A DNA stretch of 64,000 nt, taken from positions 6,923,001-6,987,000 of the forward strand of contig NZ_CP015849.1 of NCBI RefSeq assembly GCF_001654495.1, in the 5' to 3' direction. Shown one piece after another: positions 43,694 to 52,963 of the stretch. The stretch comes from Streptomyces sp. SAT1. GTDB taxonomy: Bacteria > Actinomycetota > Actinomycetes > Streptomycetales > Streptomycetaceae. Under the pieces are notes generated by a model, which searched no databases, was not told where the DNA came from, and saw only the letters and a program-made list of their open reading frames with translations. A program made the translations under genes and the position numbers. How positions within the stretch are numbered: the stretch's first letter is position 1; every line of letters begins with the position of its first letter.

Positions 43694-44536
43694 TCAGCCG
43701 ATGTGGTACGAGTCGCCGTACACCTTCCAGTCCAGCGGCGGCTTCAGGTCGAGGTTGCCCTTGCGCAGGAACACCCGCTGCGCGGTGTCGACCCTGCTGG
43801 TGTCGCTGTGCGCCTCCTCCTGCTTCATGGCCCACACCCGCGCGTCGAGGAACGCGTTCAGGTACGCCGTCTCGTCGCCGCCCTGCGCCGGCGGCTTGGC
43901 GCTGCGCAGCGCCCGCTTGCGGATGTTGCGGAAGCTGGTGGAGTCGTCGCCGTCGCCGTGCATGACGATGGCGTCGTAGTAGGCGAACTGGCCGAGCGCG
44001 CGCAGCCCGTCGCTCTTGCCCTGGGAGACCGCCGGGTTGAAGTACACCCGGTCCCGCTCGTCGTTCTGGGCCTGCTGGAAGGCGCTGTCCTTGGCCGCGG
44101 TGTGCCAGGCCGAGACGAACGCCGAGCCCAGGCCGGAGTGCGAGTCGCTGCCGTTGACCTTGCGCAGCGCGGGCAGGTACTTCGCCAGCACGTTGCCCGG
44201 TTTGCGGTCGGTGTAGAGCTGCACCAGGTCGAGCATGTCGCCGGTCCCGGAGCAGAAGCCGATGATGCCGGCGGTGTAGCCGCGGCCGTCGTCGATGTCC
44301 TCGATGTAGGTGTACTGGACCTTCCAGTCGAGCGAGGAGTTCTCCGCGCTCGACACCAGCTTCATGGCGATCTCCTTCTTCGCCGGGTCGTCTAGGCCCG
44401 GCGCCGCGGCCGGGGCCGCCGTCGCCTGCGGGACGGCACCGAGCAGCGGGACGGCGGCCAGCGAGGCGCCGAGGAGAGCGAGGACGGTACGCCGGGAGGC
44501 GCCGGCCGGTGTGGCCGAATCAGGGTTCGCGTGCAC
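43694..44536 (-). CDS. csn: GH46 chitosanase, Tat-exported
   Basis: 280 residues, about 240 after signal cleavage. The N-terminus has a twin-arginine motif SRRTVLALL and ends at ATA-AP. The mature part closely follows the Streptomyces N174 chitosanase: catalytic Glu in SSAENSS and catalytic Asp in IEDIDDGRGYT, then GFCSGTGDMLDLV and QAQNDERDRVYF. It cuts beta-1,4 glucosamine bonds in chitosan outside the cell. Start GTG 44536 is best spaced from GGGAG (eight bases); GTG 44539 and TTG 44551 are alternatives. A CsnR-like operator precedes it. Confidence 0.93.
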   Translation of the reverse strand: MHANPDSATPAGASRRTVLALLGASLAAVPLLGAVPQATAAPAAAPGLDDPAKKEIAMKLVSSAENSSLDWKVQYTYIEDIDDGRGYTAGIIGFCSGTGDMLDLVQLYTDRKPGNVLAKYLPALRKVNGSDSHSGLGSAFVSAWHTAAKDSAFQQAQNDERDRVYFNPAVSQGKSDGLRALGQFAYYDAIVMHGDGDDSTSFRNIRKRALRSAKPPAQGGDETAYLNAFLDARVWAMKQEEAHSDTSRVDTAQRVFLRKGNLDLKPPLDWKVYGDSYHIG

Positions 44537-44592
44537 CACGGGGGCTCCCAAGGGTGAGTGGGGGGAGGGCAGTTGGACCGGACGCCAACTGG

Positions 44593-44607
44593 TAGGAAGG
44601 TTTCCTA
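44593..44607. promoter_or_regulatory. CsnR-like box upstream of chitosanase
   Basis: Perfect dyad TAGGAA-GGT-TTCCTA, 57 bases before the chitosanase start. It matches in core the palindrome reported for streptomycete chitosanase promoters bound by the ROK-family repressor CsnR (TTAGGAAAGTTTCCTAA, from memory). A shorter TAGGAACCTA dyad follows at 44651-44660. Confidence 0.75.
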
Positions 44608-44706
44608 TCAGAGGCTGTCAGGGCCCGGCACCCGTCACGCGGGAAATTCGTAGGAACCTATGAGAAAGACCGGGAGGTGGCCGAGACGAGCGACGAGCCG
44701 GCCGCC

Positions 44707-47469
44707 TCAGAGCAGGGACTGCTCCGCCCAGATGACCTTCCCGGTGGACGTGTAGCGCGTGCCCCAGCGGTCCGCGACCTGCGCCACCAGGAACAGTCCC
44801 CGGCCGCCCTCGTCGGTGGAGGCCGCGTAGCGCAGATGCGGCGAGGTGTTGCTGCTGTCGAAGACCTCGCAGATCAGCGCGGTGTCCCGCAGCACCCGCA
44901 CCCGGATGGGCGCGCTGCCGTACCGGATCGCGTTGGTGACCAGCTCGCTGAGGATCAGCTCCGTCGTGAAGGCCGCCTCGTCCAGACCCCACCGGGCCAG
45001 CCGCCGGCTCACCGCGGCCCGCACGTCCGCCACCGCCGCCGGATCCGCGGGCACCTCCCACTCGGCGACCCGGTCGGCGTCCAGCGCCCGGGTCCGCGCC
45101 ACCAGCAGCGCGATGTCGTCCCCGGGCCGGAACGGCAGCCGCGAGTCCAGCACGGCGCGGCACGTCTCCTCCGGCGACCCGCCCGCCGAGGCCAGCGCGG
45201 CGCGCAGCTCCTCCAGACCGGCGTCGATGTCCCGCTCCCGGTCCTCCACGAGCCCGTCCGTGTACAGCACCAGCCTGCTGCCCTCGGCGAGTTCCAGCTC
45301 GGCCGTCTCGAACGGCAGCCCGCCCAGGCCCAGCGGGGGACCGGCCGGCACCTCGGCGAACACCACCTCGCCGTCCGGGGCGATCACCGCGGGCGGCGGA
45401 TGCCCGGCGCGCGCCATCACACAGCGCCGGGAGACCGGATCGTAGATCGCGTACAGGCAGGTCGCGCCGATCACCGGCGCGCCGGTGCCGTCCGCGGCCT
45501 CGTCCTGGTCGATGCGGTCGACCATCTCGTCCAGCAGCCCGAGCAGTTCGTCCGGCGGCAGGTCCAGGGCGGAGAAGTTGTGCACCGCGGTACGCAGCCG
45601 GCCCATCGTGGCCGCCGCGTGCAGCCCGTGCCCGACCACGTCCCCCACGACGAGCGCCACCCGCGCCCCGGACAGCGGCAGCACGTCGAACCAGTCACCG
45701 CCCACCCCCGCCTGCGCGGGCAGATAGCGGTAGGCGACGTCCAGCGCGCCCTGCTCGGGCAGGCTGCGCGGCAGCAGACTGCGCTGGAGGGTGACCGCCA
45801 TGCCGTGCTCGCGCGTGTACCGGCGGGCGTTGTCGATGGAGACCGCAGCCCGCGCCACCAGCTCCTCGGCCAGGGCCAGCTCCTCCGCGTCGAACGGCTC
45901 CTCCTTCTCCGAGCGCCAGAAGTCCACCAGACCCAGCACCACGGCACCCGCCCGCACCGGCACGGTGATCAGCGAGTGGATGCCGTACCGCATCACCCGC
46001 GCGGCCCGCTCCTCGTCCTGCGCCAGCCAGCCCGGCGCGGCCTCCAGACGGGGTTCGAGGACCGGCCTGCGCGTACGGAGGCTGTCCGCCTGCGGCGAGG
46101 ACGCCACGAACCGGATCTGCGTGCCCACCGGGTACAGCGGCGTCTGAGCGCGGATCCCGCCGGCCGCAGCCCGGCGCAGCCCGGCGCCCGGATCCGGTTC
46201 CTCGCCGCGCAGTACGGCGTCGTAGAGGTCCACCGTGACGAAGTCGGCGAAGCGCGGCACCGCCACCCGCACCAGCTCCTCGGCGGTCCGGGTCACGTCC
46301 AGGGTGGTGCCGACCCCCAGCCCGGCGTCGTAGAGCAGGCTGAGCCGCTCGCGGGCCTCCTCCGCGCGGCCGGACAGGGCGCGCAGCTCCGTGGAGTCGC
46401 GCAGGGTGGCCACACTGCCCGAGGGCCCGCCGTCCAGGTCGGTGGGCCGCTGGTTGACCGCCAGCAGCCGGTCGCCGACCAGGCGCACCTCGTCGGTGGC
46501 GATCCGCCCGGACGCCAGCAGCGCCGCCGTCTCCGGATCGAGCCCCAAATCGAGCACCCGGCGCCCCTCGGCGTCGGCGGGCAGATCGAGCAGGCGGTGC
46601 GCCTCGTCGTTGGCGAGGAGCAGTTCGCCATCGTCGCCGACGATGATCACGCCCTCGCGCACCGCGTGCAGCACCGCGTCGTGGTGGTCGTACATCCGGG
46701 TCATCTCGCCCGGCCCCAGCCCGTGGGTCTGCCGCAGCAACCGCCTGCTGACCAGCGCCGTCCCGGCCGTGGCCAGGGCGAGCGCGGCGGCGGCCGCGCC
46801 CAGCACGACGGGCAGCTGGCGGTCGGCGAGACCGCCCGCGTTCCGCGTGGTGATGCCGGAGGCCACCACGCCCACCACCCTGCCGTCCGGCGCCCTGAGC
46901 GGCACCACGGCCTGCACCAGCCGCCCGATGGTGCCGTTGATCTCCTCCACGACCGTCCGGCCGTGCAGCGCGGGTTCGATGGTGCCGACGAACTTCTTGC
47001 CGATCCGGTTCGGCTCGGGGTGGGTGTAGCGGATCCCGGCGGCGTCCGTCACGACGACGAAGTCGACGTGCGCGGCCTTGCGGGTGGCCTCGGCGCGGGG
47101 CTGCAGCACGGCCGTCGGGTCCGGGGCGGCGAGCGCGGCGGCGGTGCCCGGCGCGTTGGCGAACGCCTCGGCGACCGCCAGCGAGCGGCTGCGCGCCTCG
47201 CCGGTGCTGTCCCGGCGCACCTGGAGCACCAGCGCGACCACCGCGGCCACCACCAGCAGCAGTACCACGACGACCTGGAGCACGAACACCTGCCGGGCCA
47301 CACTGCGCCCGCGCAGCGCCGCCCACAGCCGCGTGGGCCGGCCGCCCGCAGCCCGGCTGCGCGCCGCGCGCTCACGCGCGCGACGGGCGGGGCCGGGCGC
47401 CGGCTGGACGCGCCGGCCGCCGGGGCGGCGGGTCGACCGGGTACCGGTTCGACCCGGGAGTCGGACCAT
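44707..47469 (-). CDS. Membrane sensor SpoIIE-type phosphatase with HATPase domain
   Basis: 920 residues. Order: Arg/Pro-rich cytoplasmic start (1-57), transmembrane helix (about 60-82), extracellular single-Cache sensor (about 85-215, with RYTHPEPNRIG as in citrate/dicarboxylate sensors), second helix (about 222-243), PAS (about 265-370), GAF (about 385-545), PP2C/SpoIIE phosphatase (about 560-775; GGDWFDV, VVGDVVGHG, GDDIALL) and a C-terminal anti-sigma-type HATPase (about 795-915; ELVTNAIRYG, GRGLFLV). It joins an external ligand sensor to both anti-anti-sigma phosphatase and anti-sigma kinase modules in one polypeptide. Confidence 0.9.
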   Translation of the reverse strand: MVRLPGRTGTRSTRRPGGRRVQPAPGPARRARERAARSRAAGGRPTRLWAALRGRSVARQVFVLQVVVVLLLVVAAVVALVLQVRRDSTGEARSRSLAVAEAFANAPGTAAALAAPDPTAVLQPRAEATRKAAHVDFVVVTDAAGIRYTHPEPNRIGKKFVGTIEPALHGRTVVEEINGTIGRLVQAVVPLRAPDGRVVGVVASGITTRNAGGLADRQLPVVLGAAAAALALATAGTALVSRRLLRQTHGLGPGEMTRMYDHHDAVLHAVREGVIIVGDDGELLLANDEAHRLLDLPADAEGRRVLDLGLDPETAALLASGRIATDEVRLVGDRLLAVNQRPTDLDGGPSGSVATLRDSTELRALSGRAEEARERLSLLYDAGLGVGTTLDVTRTAEELVRVAVPRFADFVTVDLYDAVLRGEEPDPGAGLRRAAAGGIRAQTPLYPVGTQIRFVASSPQADSLRTRRPVLEPRLEAAPGWLAQDEERAARVMRYGIHSLITVPVRAGAVVLGLVDFWRSEKEEPFDAEELALAEELVARAAVSIDNARRYTREHGMAVTLQRSLLPRSLPEQGALDVAYRYLPAQAGVGGDWFDVLPLSGARVALVVGDVVGHGLHAAATMGRLRTAVHNFSALDLPPDELLGLLDEMVDRIDQDEAADGTGAPVIGATCLYAIYDPVSRRCVMARAGHPPPAVIAPDGEVVFAEVPAGPPLGLGGLPFETAELELAEGSRLVLYTDGLVEDRERDIDAGLEELRAALASAGGSPEETCRAVLDSRLPFRPGDDIALLVARTRALDADRVAEWEVPADPAAVADVRAAVSRRLARWGLDEAAFTTELILSELVTNAIRYGSAPIRVRVLRDTALICEVFDSSNTSPHLRYAASTDEGGRGLFLVAQVADRWGTRYTSTGKVIWAEQSLL

Positions 47470-47685
47470 GTGCCATGTCTACACTGCCGGGCCCCGCCAG
47501 GCGAGGCCCGGCACACCCGCGCCCCGGACCCGCCCGCGCGGCGCGCGCGACCCGCGGATCCCGCCGGTGCCGCGCGGCCCGTGGGTCCGGCGCGGCGGCC
47601 GGAGCGCCCGCGGGCCGGGGGAGCGGGGCGCGGCGGCGCCGGCGGACCGGTACGGCCGTCCGGGTGGCCCCGCGGCCGCGGGCAT

Positions 47686-47707
47686 GAGCACGGCCGCGGC
47701 CGTGCTC
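47686..47707. terminator. 22-base perfect palindrome, terminator of the GAF-ANTAR gene
   Basis: GAGCACGGCCG-CGGCCGTGCTC is perfectly self-complementary and begins 16 bases past the GAF-ANTAR stop. It could fold into an 9-11 bp hairpin and end transcription before the sensor phosphatase gene. Confidence 0.6.
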
Positions 47708-47723
47708 GCGGCGGGCCGCCGGG

Positions 47724-48416
47724 TCAGGAGCGGCGGGGCTTCTCGTCGCGGATGTTCTGGGCGACGTCGCGGAGCTTGACGTTGTGGTGCTGGGAGATGC
47801 GGCGCAGCACCGCGAAGGCGTCGTCCTCGCTGAGCCGGTGGCGCTCGCGCAGTATGCCCATGGCCTCGCCGATGGCGTGCCGGGTCTCCAGCGCGTGTTC
47901 GAGCTGGTCGACGGTCCGGGCACCGGACAGGGCGACGGCGGCGTGCGAGGCCAGCAGCCAGCCGGCGGTCTCGCTCTCCGGGGTGAACGCGCCGGGGCGG
48001 CGGGAGTAGCAGTCCAGCGCCCCGAAGTCCTCGTCGTCGGTGTACAGCAGGAAGCCCATCATGCTGCCGATGCCGAGCTCACGGGCGGCCGGCGCGTAGC
48101 GCGGCCAGTCCGGCTGCGGCTGGGACAGGTCGGTGATGCGGAAGACCCGGTCGCCGTTGACCCGGCGGGCGGCGTCGAAGCAGGGGCCCTCGCCCAGCTC
48201 GCCCTGGAGCCGGTCGGACTCCTCGACCATGCCCTCGGTGACGGCCAGGCTCACCGCGCGGCCCTTGCGCACGGCGAGGATCCCGGCGGCGTCGCACCCG
48301 TCGATGAGTTCGACCGCCGCCGAGGCGATCTCCTCGAGCGTCGCCCCGGTGGACTCCTGGGCCAGCAGACGCCGGGCGAGCTCGGCCATCTGTTCGGCGA
48401 AGACACGCCAGTCCAT
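47724..48416 (-). CDS. GAF-ANTAR RNA-binding regulator
   Basis: 230 residues: GAF domain (about 10-150, with LGEGPCFDAAR and ALDCYSRRPGAF) and C-terminal ANTAR domain (about 165-222, QLEHALETRHAIGEAMGILRER, AFAVLRRISQHHNVKLRDVA in parts). ANTAR domains bind paired hairpins in nascent RNA and prevent termination. ATG 48416 has a GGG-rich site. Upstream of, and on the same strand as, the large sensor phosphatase but separated by a palindrome. Signals and RNA targets unknown. Confidence 0.9.
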   Translation of the reverse strand: MDWRVFAEQMAELARRLLAQESTGATLEEIASAAVELIDGCDAAGILAVRKGRAVSLAVTEGMVEESDRLQGELGEGPCFDAARRVNGDRVFRITDLSQPQPDWPRYAPAARELGIGSMMGFLLYTDDEDFGALDCYSRRPGAFTPESETAGWLLASHAAVALSGARTVDQLEHALETRHAIGEAMGILRERHRLSEDDAFAVLRRISQHHNVKLRDVAQNIRDEKPRRS

Positions 48417-48866
48417 CCCTGCGCACCACCCTTCTCCCGGCCGCGTGCACCGCTGCCGGGGACGATGCCGCCCCGGACCCCGGCATCCGCAGCGTACCCC
48501 TCGGCCGCCGTCGCACCGCGTAACGCGATCATGGCATGCCGGTGCTCCGGCGGGGCGGGCCGGTCCGCCGGAGCGCGGTGGTCCGGCGGCCGGGGCGGCG
48601 ACGGCCGCGCGTGCGCGCCCTCGCGGGTACGCCGTACGGGAAGATCCGCACGACACCCGCACCATCGCAACGGGCGGGCCAAGTCCTGGTGTCGTGCCGG
48701 TGCGTTCGGTCATGGGTTGGCCAACCCCTTTCCACACGTTGGCCACTTGTTCACCCGCGGCCCCTGATTCCCCGCGCCGCGATGGGCAGAAAGTGGTCGG
48801 CGGTCCGGACGCCCCCCGCCGGACCGCGACATCGTGAGAGCTTCACCCGTTCAAGAAGGAGCACAG
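48417..48866. other. 450-base divergent intergenic region
   Basis: Holds the promoter of the GAF-ANTAR gene on the left (no clear boxes) and the PHO-box array and leader of the phosphoesterase gene on the right. No open frame with a credible start and codon pattern was found in it. Confidence 0.5.
48716..48759 (+). promoter_or_regulatory. PHO-box array (PhoP operator) upstream of the phosphoesterase
   Basis: Four consecutive 11-base units: GTTGGCCAACC (48716-48726), CCTTTCCACAC (degenerate), GTTGGCCACTT (48738-48748) and GTTCACCCGCG (48749-48759). The last matches the streptomycete PhoP direct-repeat consensus GTTCACC-N4, and the 11-base phase is kept throughout. The first unit also lies in a perfect palindrome GGGTTGGCCAACCC (48714-48727). 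Located 108-151 bases before the start codon. Confidence 0.7.
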
Positions 48867-50294
48867 ATGTCCGAGTTGACACGCCGTAGACTCCTGGGCT
48901 CGGCCGCCGGCGCACTGGGCGGCGCGGCGGCGCTCTCCCTCCTCCCGCCGAGCGTCCAGAAGGCCGTGGCCGCCGAGCCGCCCCGGCACAGCTCGCTGCG
49001 CGACATCGAGCACGTCGTCCTGCTGATGCAGGAGAACCGGTCGTTCGACCACTACTTCGGCACGCTCAAGGGCGTCCGCGGCTTCGCCGACCCGCACGCG
49101 CTCAAGCTCGGCACCGGGCGTTCGGTCTTCTACCAGCCGGACACCGAGAACCCCCGCGGCTACCTCCTGCCCTTCCACCTGGACACGCACACGTCGAGCG
49201 CCCAGGCCATCCCCTCCACGAGCCACGCCTGGTCGGTGCAGCACGAGGCGTGGAACAACGGGAAGATGGACCGCTGGCTGCCCGCGCACCGCAAGGCCGA
49301 CGGCGTCAACGGCCCCTATGTGATGGGCTACTACACGCGCGAGGACATCCCGTTCCAGTTCGCGCTCGCCGAGACCTTCACCGTCTGCGACAACTACTTC
49401 TGCTCGGTGTTCGGCCCGACCTGGCCGAACCGGCTGATGTGGATGACCGGGTCCATCGACCCCGACGGCACCCACGGCGGCCCGATCACCAACAACACCG
49501 CGCCGACGCCGTACCGCTGGACGACGTACGCGGAGCGCCTCCAGGCGGCCGGGGTCAGCTGGAAGGTGTACCAGCAGGACGACGACTACGGCTGCAACCT
49601 GCTGGAGCAGTTCGCCGCCTTCAAGAACGCCCGGCCGGGCTCCGAGCTGTACGAGCGCGGGGTGCGCCCGCAGCCCGAGGGCACCTTCGAGGACGACGCC
49701 CGCAACGACCGGCTGCCCGCCGTCTCCTGGATCATGCCGACCAGCCACCAGTCCGAGCACCCGGACTACCTGCCGGCCGCCGGGGCGGACTTCGTCGCCT
49801 CCAAGATCGAGGCGATCGCCGCCAACCCGAAGGTGTGGCGCAAGACCGCGTTCATCCTCAACTACGACGAGAACGACGGCCTGTTCGACCACGTGCCCCC
49901 GCCGACGCCGCCCGCGGGCACCCCCGGCGAGTTCATCAAGGGCCTGCCCATCGGCGGCGGCTTCCGTGTCCCGGCCATCGTCGTCTCGCCCTGGACGGTG
50001 GGCGGCTGGGTCGCCACGGAGGCATTCGACCACACCTCGGCCCTCCAGTTCCTGGAGCGCTTCACCGGTGTCGAGGAGCCCAACATCACCGACTGGCGGC
50101 GGGAGACCTTCGGCGACTTCACCTCGCCCTTCCGCTTCTCCCACAGCCGCCCGCGCCCGCCCCGGCTGCCGCACGACACGGCGGAGCAGCTGGAGAAGGC
50201 GAAGGAGGAGGTGGCGACGCTGCCGAAGCCGACGCTGCCCGGCGCCGACCAGACCTTCCCCCGCCAGGAGCGGGGACACCGGCCGCACCTGTGA
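48867..50294 (+). CDS. Tat-exported phosphoesterase (phospholipase C/acid phosphatase family)
   Basis: 475 residues. Tat signal LTRRRLLGSAAG, cleavage near AVA-AE (residue 36). The phosphoesterase signature VLLMQENRSFDHYFGTL starts the catalytic domain, with GPTWPNRLMWMTG and FILNYDENDGLFDHV carrying further metal ligands. The family includes bacterial nonspecific phospholipases C and AcpA-like acid phosphatases. The C-terminus lacks the extra carbohydrate-binding-like domains of large PLCs. A PHO-box array upstream indicates induction by phosphate starvation, fitting a role in releasing phosphate from lipids or esters. Confidence 0.92.
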   Translation: MSELTRRRLLGSAAGALGGAAALSLLPPSVQKAVAAEPPRHSSLRDIEHVVLLMQENRSFDHYFGTLKGVRGFADPHALKLGTGRSVFYQPDTENPRGYLLPFHLDTHTSSAQAIPSTSHAWSVQHEAWNNGKMDRWLPAHRKADGVNGPYVMGYYTREDIPFQFALAETFTVCDNYFCSVFGPTWPNRLMWMTGSIDPDGTHGGPITNNTAPTPYRWTTYAERLQAAGVSWKVYQQDDDYGCNLLEQFAAFKNARPGSELYERGVRPQPEGTFEDDARNDRLPAVSWIMPTSHQSEHPDYLPAAGADFVASKIEAIAANPKVWRKTAFILNYDENDGLFDHVPPPTPPAGTPGEFIKGLPIGGGFRVPAIVVSPWTVGGWVATEAFDHTSALQFLERFTGVEEPNITDWRRETFGDFTSPFRFSHSRPRPPRLPHDTAEQLEKAKEEVATLPKPTLPGADQTFPRQERGHRPHL

Positions 50295-50364
50295 GCGGCG
50301 GGTCCCGGGCCCGTCCGCCGACGGGTCCGGGACCGCGGCCCGCCGGTCCTCGGGAGAGGGGACG

Positions 50365-51873
50365 TCAGAACCTGGGCACCGGTGCCTGGCTCTCCACCAT
50401 CTCCGCCGCCTCCTGAGGGGTCGCCACGGAGGGCGGGGAGCCGGCCAGCGGGCGGCGGGCCGTCTCCTTCATGCAGGCCACGGCGACCACGCCGACCAGG
50501 GCCGCGGCCATGGCGTAGTACGCGGGCATCAGCTCGCTGCCGGCGACCGAGATCAGCGCGGTGATCACCAGCGGGGTGGTGCCGCCGAAGAGCGAGGTGG
50601 CGACGTTGTAGCCGATGGACAGGGAGCCGTAGCGCACCTCGGTCGGGAACAGGGCGGGCAGCGCAGCCGACATCGTGCCCAGCATGCACACCAGGGACAG
50701 TCCGAGCATCAGCATGCCGCCGGCCAGGGCCACCGGGCTGCCCTGCCCGACCAGCAGGAACGCGGGCAGCGACAGCACGAGGTAGCCGAGCATGCCGGCC
50801 ATCAGCACGGGCTTGCGGCCGATCCGGTCGGACAGCCGGCCCACCTGGTTGATCAGCAGCATCAGCACCACCATGGTGCCGATGAGGATCAGCAGGCCGT
50901 TCGTCTCGGAGTAGCCCATCTCGTCCGACAGATAGGTCGGCATGTACGACAGGAGCATGTAGTCGGTGATGTTGTAGGCGCCGACCAGGCAGATGCACAG
51001 CAGCAGGGAGGGCCAGTACTGGCGGAAGATCTTCGCCAGGTCGCCCTTCGCGGTCGTCTCCACCGCGGACGCCGCCTCCGAGGCCCGGTGCAGGGAGGCG
51101 TCCTCCAGCTTCTGGAAGGCGGGCGTCTCGTCCAGCCGCAGCCGCAGGTACAGACCGACCATCCCGATCGGCCCGGCCACCAGGAACGGCACGCGCCAGC
51201 CCCACGACTCCATCCCGCCGCTGCCGAGGACCGTGGTCAGCACCGTCACAAGACCGGCGGCGCCGACATAGCCCGCCAGCGTGCCCAGCTCCAGGAAGCT
51301 GCCGAAGAAGCCCCGGCGCCGGTCGGGCGCGTACTCCGCGATGAACGTGGAGGCGCCGCCGTACTCGCCGCCCGTGGAGAAGCCCTGCACCAGCCGGAAG
51401 AAGATCAGCAGGGTCGGGGCCCAGAAGCCGATCGTGCCGTACGACGGGATCAGACCGATCGCGAACGTCCCGATGGCCATCATGATCATCGTCATGGCGA
51501 GGACCGATTTCCGGCCGATCCTGTCGCCCAGCGGTCCGAACACCATGCCGCCCAGCGGCCGCACCAGGAAGGACACGGCGAAGGTCGCGAACGACGACAG
51601 CAGCTCGACCGTGGCGTTCCCGGACGGGAAGAACACATGGCCGATCGTGACCGCGAGATAGCTGTAGATGCCGAAGTCGAACCACTCCATGGCATTGCCC
51701 AGCGAGGCGGCCTTCACGGCGCGCCGTACCGCGTGCTCGTCGGTGACGGTGATGTCGGTCCGGCGCAGCGGGGGATTCCTGCGGCGTTCCGCGGCGCGGA
51801 ACAGCGTGCGGTGCCGCCTGCGGGCGCCCTGATCGGCGTCGCTCTCCCGGGAATCCTCTGCGTTGCCCGCCAT
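50365..51873 (-). CDS. MHS-family (ProP-like) MFS transporter
   Basis: 502 residues, 12 transmembrane helices. Family marks: NAMEWFDFGIYSYLA before the first helix, RPLGGMVFGPLGDRIGRK between helices 2 and 3, QGFSTGGEYGGA in helix 5, and GRLSDRIGRKPVL between helices 8 and 9. MHS proteins import proline, glycine betaine, alpha-ketoglutarate or citrate with protons. Hydrophilic N-terminal tail of about 55 residues. Start ATG 51873 has AAGGAG. Confidence 0.92.
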   Translation of the reverse strand: MAGNAEDSRESDADQGARRRHRTLFRAAERRRNPPLRRTDITVTDEHAVRRAVKAASLGNAMEWFDFGIYSYLAVTIGHVFFPSGNATVELLSSFATFAVSFLVRPLGGMVFGPLGDRIGRKSVLAMTMIMMAIGTFAIGLIPSYGTIGFWAPTLLIFFRLVQGFSTGGEYGGASTFIAEYAPDRRRGFFGSFLELGTLAGYVGAAGLVTVLTTVLGSGGMESWGWRVPFLVAGPIGMVGLYLRLRLDETPAFQKLEDASLHRASEAASAVETTAKGDLAKIFRQYWPSLLLCICLVGAYNITDYMLLSYMPTYLSDEMGYSETNGLLILIGTMVVLMLLINQVGRLSDRIGRKPVLMAGMLGYLVLSLPAFLLVGQGSPVALAGGMLMLGLSLVCMLGTMSAALPALFPTEVRYGSLSIGYNVATSLFGGTTPLVITALISVAGSELMPAYYAMAAALVGVVAVACMKETARRPLAGSPPSVATPQEAAEMVESQAPVPRF

Positions 51874-52072
51874 GGGGGCTCCTTCCTGCCGGCGCACTGA
51901 CATCCAGGAGACCGCCTGCTCACCCGTGGCGACGGCAAACTGGCCGGGGTCCGCAAGCGAGATTCGCCACGTCGGCGGTATCGGCCACCGGGGCGCCGCG
52001 GCCGGGAAGCGGAGATCGTCCGGCTCCGGGCCCTCGCCTCGCGCCGCGGCGGCGGCCGGCGGCGCGGTGCCG

Positions 52073-52963
52073 TCAGCCGGCGGTCCGGGCCGCGGCGACG
52101 GCCTGCTCGCCGTATCCGCCGCCGAACAGCACCGCGTGCACCAGCAGCGGGAAGAGCTGATGGATCCCGACGCGTGCGGACCAGCCGTCCGCGAGGGGCG
52201 CCACCTCCTGGTAGCCCGCCAGCACCCGGCCCAGGTGCGGGCAGCCGAACAGCCGCAGCATCGCGAGGTCGGTCTCGCGGTGGCCGCCGTGCGCGGCCGG
52301 GTCGATCAGCCGGACCCGGCCCTCGGGGTCCCACAGCACGTTGCCGTTCCACAGGTCGCCGTGCAGCCGCGCCGGAGGTTCGGCGGGCCCCGCCAGCTCG
52401 GGCAGCCGCTCCATGACGTCCTCGACGACCGCCGCCCCGGCCGGGCGCACGGCGCCCGTGTCGACGGCCCGGCGCAGATAGGGCAGTACCCGGTGCTCGG
52501 CGTACCAGCGCGGCCAGTCGGCGCCGGGCGTGTTGCGCAGCGGAGCGCGCCCGATCCGCGCCTCCTCGGGGCCGCCGGGCGGCGGCGCCCCGAACGCGGG
52601 CGCGCCCGCCGCGTGCAGCGCGGCGAGGTCGCGGCCGAACCGGTGCGCGCCCCGGGCGTCCGGCCGCCCCGGCGCGACCCGGTCGGTCACCAGCCACCGC
52701 GCGTCATGGCCGTGCACCGCCGGGATCCGCACGGTGCCGGCGGCGGCCAGCCAGCGCAGCCCGGCCGCCTCGGCGCGCACCGCGCCGGGGTGCTCGTCGT
52801 GTTTGACCATCACCACCCGGCCGTCGTCCAGCGCCACTTCGGTGAGCGCGGCGGACAGCCTGCGCCGCACGGCGGCCCCGCGCCCGGTCAGCCGGGCCGC
52901 GGCGGCGGCAGCCCCGGCGGCATCGGGTCCGGGGCCGGAGTCGCCGGCCGGGCGGGCCGTCAT
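52073..52963 (-). CDS. Fructosamine-3-kinase family protein
   Basis: 296 residues, aminoglycoside-phosphotransferase-like fold. Catalytic loop HGDLWNGNVLW and metal-binding LIDPAAHGGHRETDLAML are typical of fructosamine/ribulosamine kinases, which phosphorylate glycated proteins or amino acids so that the sugar is shed. First 35 residues are Ala-rich. Overlaps the upstream LMW phosphatase stop by ATGA. Confidence 0.9.
   Translation of the reverse strand: MTARPAGDSGPGPDAAGAAAAAARLTGRGAAVRRRLSAALTEVALDDGRVVMVKHDEHPGAVRAEAAGLRWLAAAGTVRIPAVHGHDARWLVTDRVAPGRPDARGAHRFGRDLAALHAAGAPAFGAPPPGGPEEARIGRAPLRNTPGADWPRWYAEHRVLPYLRRAVDTGAVRPAGAAVVEDVMERLPELAGPAEPPARLHGDLWNGNVLWDPEGRVRLIDPAAHGGHRETDLAMLRLFGCPHLGRVLAGYQEVAPLADGWSARVGIHQLFPLLVHAVLFGGGYGEQAVAAARTAG

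Noticed and set aside
44677..48009. 1110-codon plus-strand frame
   Set aside because: Antisense shadow of the sensor phosphatase and GAF-ANTAR genes.
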